Positions 6,079 to 14,981 of a stretch of 47,930 nt of DNA are shown piece by piece. Position numbers and translations under genes: made by a program. This DNA is from Bacteroidia bacterium. GTDB taxonomy: Bacteria > Bacteroidota > Bacteroidia > Bacteroidales > Azobacteroidaceae. The DNA is taken from the NCBI GenBank assembly GCA_025996865.1, contig BNTV01000021.1, positions 1 to 47,930 of the forward strand. The letters are read 5' to 3'. The first letter of the stretch is position 1. Each line of letters starts with the position of its first letter. Under the pieces are notes generated by a model. That model searched no databases. It was given only the letters and a program-made list of their open reading frames with translations, and had not been told where the DNA came from.

Positions 6079-8937
6079 ATGAAGAAGTGGTATTATATAA
6101 TTAGTTTAGGGATGCTTTTGCTTTTCCCTGTCGTTCTCTTTGCAGCGCCGGCTTATCCCGGTTTAGTGAAAATAAATCAACCCAACGGAGAAGAAATTTC
6201 CGTCTATTTGCGCGGAGATGAAAAAGTCCGGTGGATGGAATCTCCGGATGGTTATTCGCTTCTGTACGATAAAGATAAACGCATTGTTTTTGCTGTACCC
6301 GATGAAACGGGAAATATGGTTCCGTCTTCAATTGTCTTTCAAAACAGTGAATTGCGTTCATCTGCTATCAACAAACAATTGGTAAATATTCCGAAGAACT
6401 TGAGATACAGCGCTTCACAGGTGAGCACACTAAAAAAAATCTGGGATTTTACCAATCATTCAATTGAAAACGCTTCTTTGCGCGCCACAACCGGAACGGT
6501 TCGTGCAATCTGTGCATTGGTACAGTTTCCCGATAAATCGTTGACGAAAACAAATGCCGAATTTGAACAATTGCTCAATCAAGCCGGATATAATACGGAT
6601 GGTGCGAGAGGCAGTGTCCGGGACTTTTATTATGAAAATTCTTATGGACAATTAGATTTAATCATCACTGTGGCAGCACCTTATACTGCACCTCATAATT
6701 TAAGTTACTACGGGGATAACGATGCATATAATAACGATAATTATGACCACATTGCAGAATTGGCTAAAAGCGCAGCCAAATACGCATTCGACCAGCCCGG
6801 AATCAATCCGGACGATTATGACAATGACCATGACGGTTATATCGACGCTTTCCACTTTATTTATGCCGGCCGGGGCGAAGAATCAGGCGGAGGCGCCGGC
6901 GCAATATGGGCGCACGAATCCGGTTTTTCCCCTATCAATATCAAAAGTAAAAAGCTAAATGTATATTCATGTTCCCCTGAACTCCGGAATAGTTCCGGTA
7001 TTACCCGTATCGGTGTAATTTGTCATGAAATGGGACATATTTTCGGCGCTCCCGATTTTTATGATACGGATGGCGATGAGTCAGGCGGTGATTTTGCAGG
7101 CACGGGCAGATGGGATTTAATGGCCGACGGATCGTGGAACGGGCCTACTAACGACGGCGCTTCCCCTGCACATATCAATATGTATCAAAAAATAAAATTA
7201 GGCTGGGTTAATCCGACGGCGCTCAATGCTCCGCAAACCATTACCAACATGCCGAATTCTGCGGAAAATGCGATTGCCTATACTTACGGCGCTGCCGCTC
7301 AAAATGAATATTATGTGCTCGAAAACCGCCAACAGAAAGGATTTGACAGCTATGTGCCGGGACACGGTTTGTTAATTTATCACGTAAGTGTTCAAAACAG
7401 AGATATTTCGTATAATGAAGTCAACAATGCACATCCGCAAAAAGTGTATCCGGTTTGCGCTTCTTCAACATTTAAAATTCCCGATGGAACTCCGCTTTCT
7501 TACGGAAGTATTAATTCTGCCGGTTGCCCTTTCCCCGGAACATCGGGAAAAACTTCATTCACCTATTACACAACGCCTTCAGCGGTTGCTTGGAATGGGA
7601 TTAATTTCTCCAAGCCCGTTACGGAAATCAACGAATCCGGCGGAACAGTTTCTTTCAAATTCATGCAACCCGGCGCCGAACCGGTGTCCGGTCTTACTTT
7701 GACAAGAACCGGATATGATGTTCAACTGAAATGGGATAAACCCAATGTAAATGTACTGGGTTATTATATTTTCCGGAACGATGCTCTACTTATTCAATTG
7801 ATGGGGGCAAACAATACTTCGTACACCCAAAACAATGTCAGCCCGGGAAATTATGACTATTGTGTCATCGCTTATTACGACAAGGACGAATCGGCTCGAA
7901 GCTGTCAACATATCAGCATCGAAGGAAATCCGAACGAATACCCCGGCGTAAGTAACCTTCAAGCAACGGCCAGTGGAAATACCGTCGAATTAACTTGGGA
8001 TTCTCCCGCTAAAAGCGATTGGATTTCACTGACTGAAAGTCCGTTAGGAGTCGTTTATTACCCGAATGTTGAAAATTTCTCGGCGGTAGTGCGTTTTACG
8101 AAAGATGACTTGAAAAACTTTGCAGGAAGCAAACTATCCCAAGTTCGGTTATACATTGAGAATCCGAATTGCAAACATACGATACAAGTTTGGCATCCTT
8201 CGAATCTTCCCAGTACAAATCCGCTTATCAGTCAAGTTGTTGAAAGCAGGGAAACCGGCATTATAATCGTTGACCTGAATACTCCACTGACTATCGAAAG
8301 TGGAAAAGAACTATGGATAGGTATCAATTATCAAATAAATCCGATGACGCATGTGGCTGTGATAGATTACGGTCCCAAAATTCCGGACAGAAATTTCGCT
8401 TTAATCAATGGAAAATGGGGTGACCTTAGCGATGATGACGATTTCAACTGGTTTATAGCCGGTTACTTGCAATTTGACAATAATCTTGACGGTACGACAA
8501 GTCCCAATTTACCGAACAAATATTCCATATATCGGAATAATGTATGGTTACGCGACATTACCTCCGGATTTTACAGGGACGATGTCGTTCCATCGGGAAA
8601 TTATATCTATTGTGTTTCGGCAGTTTATGGCAACCGGGAATCGGAGCGGGTTTGTGTTCAAACTCCCGTTATGACGGGAATTGTTGAGTTAAATCCCGAT
8701 CAGATTAAAGCCTATCCGAATCCCGTCAAACAAGGCGATGTTTTAACCCTGGATTTGGGGAATGATTTTGCCGATGCGAAACTTTCTTTTTATTCCGTTT
8801 CAGGACAATTGCTTGAGGAAGCGAATGTTTCCGGACCGGTTTACAGCCAAAAAATCAATCTGGCGCCCGGAATTTATATTTTACAAATTAGTAAAAACAC
8901 ACAATTTATTAACCGGAAAATTGTTATTACTAAATAA
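6079..8937 (+). CDS. Secreted M6-family metalloprotease with T9SS sorting domain
   Basis: A 952-residue secreted zinc protease. A signal peptide (about 1-22, ending LFA) is followed by a prodomain-like region beginning APAYPG. Then comes the immune-inhibitor-A type (M6) catalytic domain with zinc motif HEMGH at 316-320, followed by FGAPDFYD. A calcium-binding-like DPDDYDNDHDGYID-type stretch lies near 250. Two fibronectin type III-like segments follow (roughly 535-615 and 620-655). The C-terminus (about 870-952), with KAYPNP, GQLL and LAPGIYILQI, is a type A sorting domain of the type IX secretion system. The protein should therefore cross the outer membrane and be displayed or released. malQ follows 21 nt later. 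Confidence 0.9.
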   Translation: MKKWYYIISLGMLLLFPVVLFAAPAYPGLVKINQPNGEEISVYLRGDEKVRWMESPDGYSLLYDKDKRIVFAVPDETGNMVPSSIVFQNSELRSSAINKQLVNIPKNLRYSASQVSTLKKIWDFTNHSIENASLRATTGTVRAICALVQFPDKSLTKTNAEFEQLLNQAGYNTDGARGSVRDFYYENSYGQLDLIITVAAPYTAPHNLSYYGDNDAYNNDNYDHIAELAKSAAKYAFDQPGINPDDYDNDHDGYIDAFHFIYAGRGEESGGGAGAIWAHESGFSPINIKSKKLNVYSCSPELRNSSGITRIGVICHEMGHIFGAPDFYDTDGDESGGDFAGTGRWDLMADGSWNGPTNDGASPAHINMYQKIKLGWVNPTALNAPQTITNMPNSAENAIAYTYGAAAQNEYYVLENRQQKGFDSYVPGHGLLIYHVSVQNRDISYNEVNNAHPQKVYPVCASSTFKIPDGTPLSYGSINSAGCPFPGTSGKTSFTYYTTPSAVAWNGINFSKPVTEINESGGTVSFKFMQPGAEPVSGLTLTRTGYDVQLKWDKPNVNVLGYYIFRNDALLIQLMGANNTSYTQNNVSPGNYDYCVIAYYDKDESARSCQHISIEGNPNEYPGVSNLQATASGNTVELTWDSPAKSDWISLTESPLGVVYYPNVENFSAVVRFTKDDLKNFAGSKLSQVRLYIENPNCKHTIQVWHPSNLPSTNPLISQVVESRETGIIIVDLNTPLTIESGKELWIGINYQINPMTHVAVIDYGPKIPDRNFALINGKWGDLSDDDDFNWFIAGYLQFDNNLDGTTSPNLPNKYSIYRNNVWLRDITSGFYRDDVVPSGNYIYCVSAVYGNRESERVCVQTPVMTGIVELNPDQIKAYPNPVKQGDVLTLDLGNDFADAKLSFYSVSGQLLEEANVSGPVYSQKINLAPGIYILQISKNTQFINRKIVITK

Positions 8938-8958
8938 TAATATGAATTAGTTCAAAAA

Positions 8959-11655
8959 ATGAGGATAACCTTTAATATTCAATATTACACGACTTGGGGA
9001 CAAAAGCTTTATGTGGTCGGTTCTCTGCCCGAATTAGGCGCATGGAATAACGCTTTTGCTAAAGAATTGCATTACGCAGGAGATGGAAATTGGACTTTGG
9101 AAATCGAACCGGATTCGGCTTCGCTCGTCCTGCCTTTTGATTTCGAATATAAATATTTCCTTCGTTCCGAAGCCGGTGTGGTTTTCGAGGAATGGCAGAA
9201 AAGCCACAAACTGTCCGTTACCGATGGATCGAAGGATTATTGTTTGATGGATAACTGGCTGAATCGTCCGCAAAATCTGAGTTTTTACTCATCGGCTTTT
9301 GCCAAAAGTTGGTTTGCCCGTTCGGTTCGTCAAGGAAAAGCCAAAATCAATTCCAAGCAAAAAGTCAGAATTCAAGTTTTCGCACCGGAAATTAATGATA
9401 ACCAAACCCTTGCGCTTGTCGGGAATCAACCGAAATTAGGAAATTGGAACCTTGAAAAAGCCTTGATTCCGGACGACAAAAATTTTCCTGAATGGTCTTT
9501 TGAATTGGATCCGGCTTCGCTCATTCATCCGGTTGAATATAAATTCTGTATTATCGATAAAAAAGATAAATCCATAATCCGCTGGGAAACAGGAAAAAAC
9601 CGGATTTTGTCCATTCCGGAGCTGAAGAAAAACGAAACGCTTATTTTTTCCGGCTTGCATTTTCGGGACGAAGGTTTTGAATGGAAATGCGCAGGAACGG
9701 TTATTCCGGTCTTTTCGCTCAGGTCGAAACACAGTTTCGGCATCGGTGATTTTGCCGATTTGAAACTCTTTGTGGATTGGTTGAGCCTTACTTCTCAAAA
9801 AATTCTGCAAATTTTGCCGATAAACGATACAACGCAAACGCATACCCGGATGGATTCTTATCCTTATAACGCTATTTCCATTTTCGCTTTGCACCCGATT
9901 TATCTACAGCTTGATTTATTGGGCAAATTGAATGATCCAGAACGAGACATTTTTTACAGGGAAAAACAGAAAGAATTAAACAGCCTGGATGTAATAGATT
10001 ACGAACAAGTAGAGCGCAATAAATGGACATTTTTCCGTGAAATTTTTAATCAGGAAGGGGAAAAAACGCTATGTTCCGAAGAATTTGCCGGATTTTTCAA
10101 AAACAACAGAGATTGGCTCGTTCCTTATGCCGCCTATTCTTATCTTCGCGATAAAAACAACACTTCGGATTTCAATTTTTGGGAAGGCTATAAAAAATAC
10201 GACAAAAACAGAATTGAAAAATTATGTCATCCCGATACACCTCAGTATAAAGAAATTGCATTGTATTATTATCTGCAATTCCATTTGCACAAACAATTGT
10301 CCGGAGCGAAAGATTATGCCCATTCCAAAGGGGTTGTGCTAAAAGGAGATATCCCTATCGGAATCAGCAAGACGAGCATCGAAGCATGGACGGAACCTAA
10401 TTTCTTCAACATGCAATACCAAACCGGCGCTCCGCCTGATGATTTCTCGAGAACCGGCCAGAACTGGGGTTTCCCGACTTACAATTGGAAAGAAATGGAA
10501 GCCGACCAATTCGGTTGGTGGAAAAAACGCTTCTGCAAAATGTCGGATTATTTCGACGCTTATCGCATCGACCATATCCTGGGCTTTTTCAGAATATGGG
10601 AAATTCCGGAAAGTTCGGTGCAGGGACTTTTAGGTTATTTCAGTCCTGCGTTACCCTTATCCGTCAAAGAAATACAATATTCCGGATTCAATTTCCAATT
10701 GGAACGGTACACAACCGCCCATATCAATGAATATTTTCTGCCCGAACTGTTTGGCGAATACACACAAGAAGTTTGCCAAGTTTATCTCAACAGGTCGTCA
10801 TCGCGACATTTTGCGCTGAAAGAGCAGTTTAACACACAGTTAAAAATAAAAACGCGATTTTCCGGTAAAGAAGACGAAAAAAGCCGGATCATTCGCGACG
10901 GGCTTTATGCGATTTGCAACGAGACTTTATTTATCCGCGACAGCCGGGATCCCAATCGTTTCCATCCACGGATTTCAGCTGCTTATTCATTTATTTACAG
11001 GGAATTAGATGGCGGAAATAAATATGCTTTCGATAATCTCTATGGGGATTATTTTTACCGGCGTCACAATATTTTCTGGGGAGAGCAAGGCTATAACAAG
11101 TTGTTGCCGCTCACCTCATCCACCGATATGCTTACTTGCGGCGAAGATCTGGGAATGATTCCCGCTTGTGTTCCGGAAGTAATGAACCGGTTGCAGATTT
11201 TCAGCTTGGAAATAGAAAGGATGCCTAAAAATCCGGAGGTGGAATTTACGGCCTTGTGGAATTTGCCTTACCATTCGGTATGTACAACTTCCACCCACGA
11301 TATGGATCCGATTCGTATGTGGTGGAAAGAAAATCCGGAAAGGACACAGCGATACTACAATCATGTCTTGAACCGTTGGGGAGCCGCTCCGGCCGAATGT
11401 TCCGCCGAAATCTGCGGGCAAATTCTCTTTAATCACCTGAGTACTCGTTCCATGTTGACAATCATTCCGTTACAGGATTGGCTATCCATTGATGAGTCCA
11501 TCCGCAGAGTAAATGCAAATGAAGAAAGGATTAACATACCTGCCAATCCGCACCACTACTGGAGATACAAAATGCATCTCCGCATAGAAGATTTAATGAA
11601 TGCCGGAGAATTGAACGCTCGAATAAAAGATTTGATTCGAAATACCGGAAGATAA
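8959..11655 (+). CDS. malQ: 4-alpha-glucanotransferase (GH77) with two N-terminal starch-binding domains
   Basis: An 898-residue enzyme that transfers alpha-1,4-glucan segments during maltodextrin or glycogen turnover. Two CBM20-like modules lie at about 1-100 (YVVGSLPELGAWN) and 135-235 (ALVGNQPKLGNWN), and the GH77 barrel follows from about 255. YRIDHILGFFRIWEIP carries the nucleophile D538, CGEDLGMIP the acid/base E729, and STHDMDP the transition-state aspartate D781. Length and domain order match the DPE2-like enzymes usual in Bacteroidales. It has no signal peptide, so it is cytoplasmic. It is probably co-transcribed with the metalloprotease only by proximity; no functional link is obvious. 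Confidence 0.92.
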   Translation: MRITFNIQYYTTWGQKLYVVGSLPELGAWNNAFAKELHYAGDGNWTLEIEPDSASLVLPFDFEYKYFLRSEAGVVFEEWQKSHKLSVTDGSKDYCLMDNWLNRPQNLSFYSSAFAKSWFARSVRQGKAKINSKQKVRIQVFAPEINDNQTLALVGNQPKLGNWNLEKALIPDDKNFPEWSFELDPASLIHPVEYKFCIIDKKDKSIIRWETGKNRILSIPELKKNETLIFSGLHFRDEGFEWKCAGTVIPVFSLRSKHSFGIGDFADLKLFVDWLSLTSQKILQILPINDTTQTHTRMDSYPYNAISIFALHPIYLQLDLLGKLNDPERDIFYREKQKELNSLDVIDYEQVERNKWTFFREIFNQEGEKTLCSEEFAGFFKNNRDWLVPYAAYSYLRDKNNTSDFNFWEGYKKYDKNRIEKLCHPDTPQYKEIALYYYLQFHLHKQLSGAKDYAHSKGVVLKGDIPIGISKTSIEAWTEPNFFNMQYQTGAPPDDFSRTGQNWGFPTYNWKEMEADQFGWWKKRFCKMSDYFDAYRIDHILGFFRIWEIPESSVQGLLGYFSPALPLSVKEIQYSGFNFQLERYTTAHINEYFLPELFGEYTQEVCQVYLNRSSSRHFALKEQFNTQLKIKTRFSGKEDEKSRIIRDGLYAICNETLFIRDSRDPNRFHPRISAAYSFIYRELDGGNKYAFDNLYGDYFYRRHNIFWGEQGYNKLLPLTSSTDMLTCGEDLGMIPACVPEVMNRLQIFSLEIERMPKNPEVEFTALWNLPYHSVCTTSTHDMDPIRMWWKENPERTQRYYNHVLNRWGAAPAECSAEICGQILFNHLSTRSMLTIIPLQDWLSIDESIRRVNANEERINIPANPHHYWRYKMHLRIEDLMNAGELNARIKDLIRNTGR

Positions 11656-11662
11656 GGTTCAT

Positions 11663-12019
11663 TTAATTGAGCATCTTACAAGTTCCGTTGAATATAGCGC
11701 CGGCTTCAATATCAATGTATTTGGCCACTATTTCTCCGCTAAACCGGACAGATGATTTCAGACTGGCTGTTTCATAAATGGTGATATTTCCGACAACAGT
11801 ACCCATTAAATCTGTATTTTGGCATTGAATATTCCCTATGACTTCAGCCTGAGGTCCCACTACAACCTTACCGGTACATTCAATATCTCCCTCTAATTTT
11901 CCGTCAATGCGAAAATCTTCTTCCGCCTGAATGTTCCCTGTCACACAGGTACCTATCGCTAAAGCATTATGAGCGACTCCTGAAGAAACGGTTTCTTTAT
12001 TCCAATTTTTCATTTTCAA
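11663..12019 (-). CDS. Bactofilin (polymer-forming cytoskeletal protein)
   Basis: A 118-residue bactofilin. A short tail is followed by a repetitive beta-helix core: AIGTCVTGNIQAEEDFRIDG, KLEGDIECTGKVVVG, AEVIGNIQC, LMGTVVGNITIYE, and VRFSGEIVAKYIDIEAGA. Bactofilins self-assemble into filaments at the inner membrane and organise cell-wall or polar functions. Two ATG codons (12019 and 12013) are possible starts. It converges on malQ with a 7-bp gap and is transcribed from a promoter that overlaps the folB promoter. Confidence 0.9.
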   Translation of the reverse strand: MKMKNWNKETVSSGVAHNALAIGTCVTGNIQAEEDFRIDGKLEGDIECTGKVVVGPQAEVIGNIQCQNTDLMGTVVGNITIYETASLKSSVRFSGEIVAKYIDIEAGAIFNGTCKMLN

Positions 12020-12033
12020 TTCAATTGTTCGTA

Positions 12034-12064
12034 CAAAAATACAATATATTTGTTGAAAAGCAAA
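12034..12064 (-). promoter_or_regulatory. Bactofilin promoter
   Basis: Complement of 12061-12064 (TTTG), 19-nt spacer, complement of 12034-12041 (TATTTTTG). Confidence 0.75.
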
Positions 12065-12080
12065 CTAAAACTTACTTTTG
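12049..12080 (+). promoter_or_regulatory. folB promoter
   Basis: TTTG (12049-12052), 20-nt spacer, TACTTTTG (12073-12080), 19 nt before the folB ATG. It interleaves with the divergent bactofilin promoter, so the two polymerases should exclude each other. Confidence 0.75.
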
Positions 12081-12099
12081 TAAAAAAAATAATTTGATT

Positions 12100-12450
12100 A
12101 TGGATTGCATTGAACTGAAAAATATGGTATTTCACGCCCGCCACGGAGTTTTAGAGCAAGAAAAAAAAGTGGGAAATACCTTCACCGTCAGTCTGAAATT
12201 GTACCTCGATCTAAGTATAGCCGGGCAATCCGACCATCTGAAAGATACGCTTAATTATGCCGAAGTTTTTGAAATCGTTAAAAAAGAAATGGCTGTTCCG
12301 TCCAACTTGTTGGAACACGCAGCAAGTAGAATTATTCAGGCAATCAAACAAGCTTTTCCCCGGATTGTGAAAATTCAAATCCGGTTGGCGAAAATGCGGC
12401 CGCCGGTGAATGGGGAGATGGGGGAAGCGGTGGTGGTAATTGAGAATTGA
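12100..12450 (+). CDS. folB: Dihydroneopterin aldolase
   Basis: A 116-residue cytosolic enzyme of folate synthesis that converts 7,8-dihydroneopterin to 6-hydroxymethyl-dihydropterin and glycolaldehyde. The features seen are FHARHGVLEQEKKVGN at the N-terminus, LNYAEVFEIV, the active-site region LLEHAA, and KMRPPV near the end. ATG 12100 gives the normal family length; the frame is open further upstream, but only through the promoter. The stop codon lies inside a heptanucleotide tandem repeat, so the last four residues (VIEN) are specified by the repeat. Confidence 0.92.
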   Translation: MDCIELKNMVFHARHGVLEQEKKVGNTFTVSLKLYLDLSIAGQSDHLKDTLNYAEVFEIVKKEMAVPSNLLEHAASRIIQAIKQAFPRIVKIQIRLAKMRPPVNGEMGEAVVVIEN

Positions 12451-12465
12451 GAATTGAGAATTGAA
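12438..12465 (+). repeat. Heptanucleotide tandem repeat over the folB stop codon
   Basis: AATTGAG occurs three times (12438-12458) followed by AATTGAA (12459-12465). The folB TGA lies at 12448-12450 inside it. Confidence 0.85.
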
Positions 12466-12487
12466 AATTATCTTTTGGGGCGTGGGC

Positions 12488-12518
12488 GTCATTGCGAACT
12501 CGAAGGGTGAAGCAATCC
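12488..12518. repeat. REP-like dispersed repeat
   Basis: GTCATTGCGAACTCGAAGG and the following GTGAAGCAATCC form an imperfect palindrome with CATTGC/GCAAT ends. This matches the well-known dispersed intergenic repeat of the GTCATTGCGA...GAAGCAATCC type. It sits between the convergent folB and nspC genes. Confidence 0.55.
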
Positions 12519-12529
12519 GGGGTTCATTA

Positions 12530-13672
12530 TTAAGACATTCGGTTTTTGTAATCTTCGTATTCAAACCGACGAAAAGTTTCCAATTCGCCATTTTCACGCC
12601 ACAAACAAAGGTCGGGATGCGGAATTCCGTTGAACATCGTCGTTTTCACAATCGTGTAGTGAATCATGTCTTCAAAAACGATTTTGTCACCCGGTTTTAA
12701 TTCTTCATCGAATGACCAATCACCCAAATAATCACCACTGAGACAAGAATTTCCGCCGAAACGATAAGTCGGTTTTCCCGGAACTGCATCTTGATAAGCG
12801 CCGCGAACTACCGGTTTGTAAGGCATTTCCAAACAATCAGGTGCATGGCAGGTAAATGAAATGTCCAAAATAGCCGTTTTAATTCCTTTGTTCTCAACGA
12901 TATCTATAACCGACGAAACCAATACGCCGGTTTGCCAGACAAAAGCCGCGCCCGGTTCCAGGATAATTTCCAGATTGGGGTATTTCTTTTTGAAGTTCAG
13001 CAACAATTGAATCAAATGTTCGACATCGTAATCTTTCCGGCTTATCAAATGTCCGCCGCCCATATTCAGCCATTTGATTTGGGGTAACAAGTCGCCGAAT
13101 TTGGCTTCGACATGTTTGAGTGTGTTCTCAAGAGCGTATGACGATGATTCGCAAAGCGTGTGAAAATGCAGGCCTTCAATGCCTTTCGGCAAATTTTTTC
13201 CGAGCGTTTCCCTGACCATGCCCAAGCGCGAACCCGGAGCAGCAGGATTATACAAATCGGTTTCTACTTCGGAATATTCGGGATTAATGCGCAGCCCGCA
13301 GGAAATTTTATCCGGATGATTTAAAACGGACGGATAGAACTGCCGGAATTGCGTTAAAGAATTGAAAGTGATGTGCGAACTGCAAGCCATAATGACCGGA
13401 AAATCCTTTTCGGTATAAGCAGGAGCGTATGTATGCGCTTTACTGCCCATTTCTTCCAAAGCCAAACGGGCTTCCCAAGGCGAACTTGCAGTGGAATACC
13501 GGATATATTCTTTGATAATCGGGAAAGCTTTCCATAAAGCAAACGCTTTGAATGCCAGGATGATATTGACGCCGGCGCGTTCCTTGACGGATTGTATCAG
13601 CGCCAAATTCCGGCGGAGGAGGGACTCTTCCATTACGTAAGCCGGAGATGGTATTTTTGTTAATTCAAGCAT
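12530..13672 (-). CDS. nspC: Carboxynorspermidine/carboxyspermidine decarboxylase
   Basis: A 380-residue PLP-dependent fold-III decarboxylase. It removes the carboxylate from carboxy(nor)spermidine in the alternative spermidine route used by most Bacteroidota. ILAFKAFALW carries the PLP lysine K42. Also seen are HFHTLCE, LNMGGGH, LEPGAAFVWQTG, the catalytic-cysteine region CHAPDCLEMPY, and GNSCLSGDYLG near the C-terminus. Length is typical. A TAACTTTG -7 box (complement of 13693-13700) lies 20 nt before the ATG, but its -33 box is unclear. Together with speA in this window it supplies two steps of polyamine synthesis; the partner carboxyspermidine dehydrogenase is not in view. Confidence 0.93.
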   Translation of the reverse strand: MLELTKIPSPAYVMEESLLRRNLALIQSVKERAGVNIILAFKAFALWKAFPIIKEYIRYSTASSPWEARLALEEMGSKAHTYAPAYTEKDFPVIMACSSHITFNSLTQFRQFYPSVLNHPDKISCGLRINPEYSEVETDLYNPAAPGSRLGMVRETLGKNLPKGIEGLHFHTLCESSSYALENTLKHVEAKFGDLLPQIKWLNMGGGHLISRKDYDVEHLIQLLLNFKKKYPNLEIILEPGAAFVWQTGVLVSSVIDIVENKGIKTAILDISFTCHAPDCLEMPYKPVVRGAYQDAVPGKPTYRFGGNSCLSGDYLGDWSFDEELKPGDKIVFEDMIHYTIVKTTMFNGIPHPDLCLWRENGELETFRRFEYEDYKNRMS

Positions 13673-13700
13673 TTTTGTTTATTTGAGAAAGGCAAAGTTA

Positions 13701-14004
13701 GTGATTTTTCCGGATTTATTATATTAGCTCCAAAACAAAACATCACTCCTTTTGCGGGAATTTATTTTGCAAACGATAAATTTAATAAATCCAAACTGTA
13801 AACCTTTTTCAGGAAAGGACAAAGTGTTATGGTCTGTAATTACTTGTTAAATTGAAGATAGCAATGTTTTCACTTGTTTTATTCAATAATATTCATGCGT
13901 TTTTTTGCAAATTTATAAACAAATTTTGGATTTACAAGCATTCTTGATACACATTTGTATATTTTTTCCGTACCATCGCCAGAGCGGCGTACCGATGATG
14001 CATA
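13701..14004. other. Intergenic stretch without recognisable genes
   Basis: AT-rich sequence between the nspC promoter and the frameshifted antitoxin gene. I see no coding frame, tRNA or convincing terminator in it. Confidence 0.5.
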
Positions 14005-14330
14005 TTAGCAAATAGGTTTCACAATATCAAAATGCAATCCAAGCGCCTCAATAATATGATAAAAAGTACCTACCTCCGGCTCAATATCGCCATTCTCTCT
14101 ATTTTTGAAATGTAAGACTTGTTTGCACCTATACGGCTTGCCAGTTCTTGTTGTGTTACCTTTTCAGATTTACGCACATCATGGAGAATCTGTCCCATAT
14201 AGTAGGCGTATGCTTCTTTTCTGAAAGATTCTCGTTCGGACGTGCCTTCTTTACCATATTTTGCATCCATGATATCATCAATGCTTGTCAGAAGATTGTT
14301 GTTTGCTTGCATAGTATTCATTTTCGACAT
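14005..14330 (-). pseudogene. HigA/XRE-type antitoxin with a 2-nt frameshift
   Basis: The intact frame (14070-14330) encodes a helix-turn-helix domain: TQQELASRIGANKSYISKIE. It then goes off frame into RMAILSRR and stops. Two nucleotides out of register, the sequence continues as NGDIEPEVGTFYHIIEALG and then LHFDIVKPIC with a stop at 14005-14007. This is exactly the usual C-terminus of HigA-like antitoxins. The break sits at a GA dinucleotide run (complement of 14095-14100, three units); two units would restore the frame. No toxin gene is found beside it, and the upstream flank is occupied by a palindromic element. It could be a decayed gene or, less likely, a slippage switch. Confidence 0.75.
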
Positions 14331-14344
14331 AGATGATTTGAAAT

Positions 14345-14720
14345 TTTACTAATGTTTCGCATGTTCTTTTAACTCATTGACCAATAGAAGATAAAGGGAA
14401 ATATCACAATTCTATTTGTTTGTATATTAATTAACATTTCCATTTTCTAAATTGATTCCGATGGAATGCCACAAACGCCGAATGGCGTTAAATTTGAGTA
14501 ACCCCGGATGTAATCCGGGGTAGGGCGATGCTTACAGCCTCTCCCCAACCCCGTAGCGGGTTGAACTACTACGTAGTTCAGCGTAGTAGAGGGATTTCTT
14601 CTACCCCGAGCTGCGCTACGCTTGCACGGGGTTACCCAGATTAAAATCCTTTCGGATTTTTTAATGCACTTATTTCCAATAATTTATTTTCCATTTATGA
14701 ATATGCGAAACATTAGTAAA
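14345..14720. mobile_element. MITE-like element with 18-bp perfect terminal inverted repeats
   Basis: TTTACTAATGTTTCGCAT (14345-14362) is repeated in perfect inverse at 14703-14720, bounding 376 bp without a gene. The interior is packed with hairpins: ACGCC/GGCGT, ACCCCGGA/TCCGGGGT, TGAACTA/TAGTTCA, a long-range ACCCCG/CGGGGT, and AAAATCC/GGATTTT. GC content of the middle part is much higher than that of the flanks. No clear target duplication is seen. It separates the decayed antitoxin gene from the TonB fragment. A structured RNA is an alternative reading. Confidence 0.6.
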
Positions 14721-14743
14721 TATTAACTAACGAGAAAGAGCCA

Positions 14744-14935
14744 ATGTTTATAGGAGATATTCCGGCATTCAAAAAATGGATTAATTCACAATATTCGGAT
14801 GCGCTCGACGTATATATTACAGAAGACGTTGTTGTTATCGAAGTAAATTTCAATATAGATGCACAAGGACACGTAAAGGATGTCAGAGCACACAATGCGA
14901 AACATCCTTTATTAGCAGATGATGATAATGAATAA
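14744..14935 (+). CDS. Orphan fragment resembling a TonB C-terminal domain
   Basis: A 63-residue frame: MFIGDIPAFKKWINSQYSDA, then VVVIEVNFNIDAQGHVKDVR and AHNAKHPLLADDDNE. The central part follows the TonB C-terminal pattern (V-x-F-x-I-D-x-x-G-x-V-x-D-V, then HPLLD). It stops where the last strand and helix should follow, and there is no membrane helix or proline-rich linker. It is therefore either a truncated remnant of an energy-transducer gene or a small stand-alone domain. It begins 23 bp after the MITE-like element, which may have caused the truncation. Confidence 0.45.
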   Translation: MFIGDIPAFKKWINSQYSDALDVYITEDVVVIEVNFNIDAQGHVKDVRAHNAKHPLLADDDNE

Positions 14936-14981
14936 AATATTTAAAATAGACGAGTTTTCACAACGCATTGATTTTTAATCT

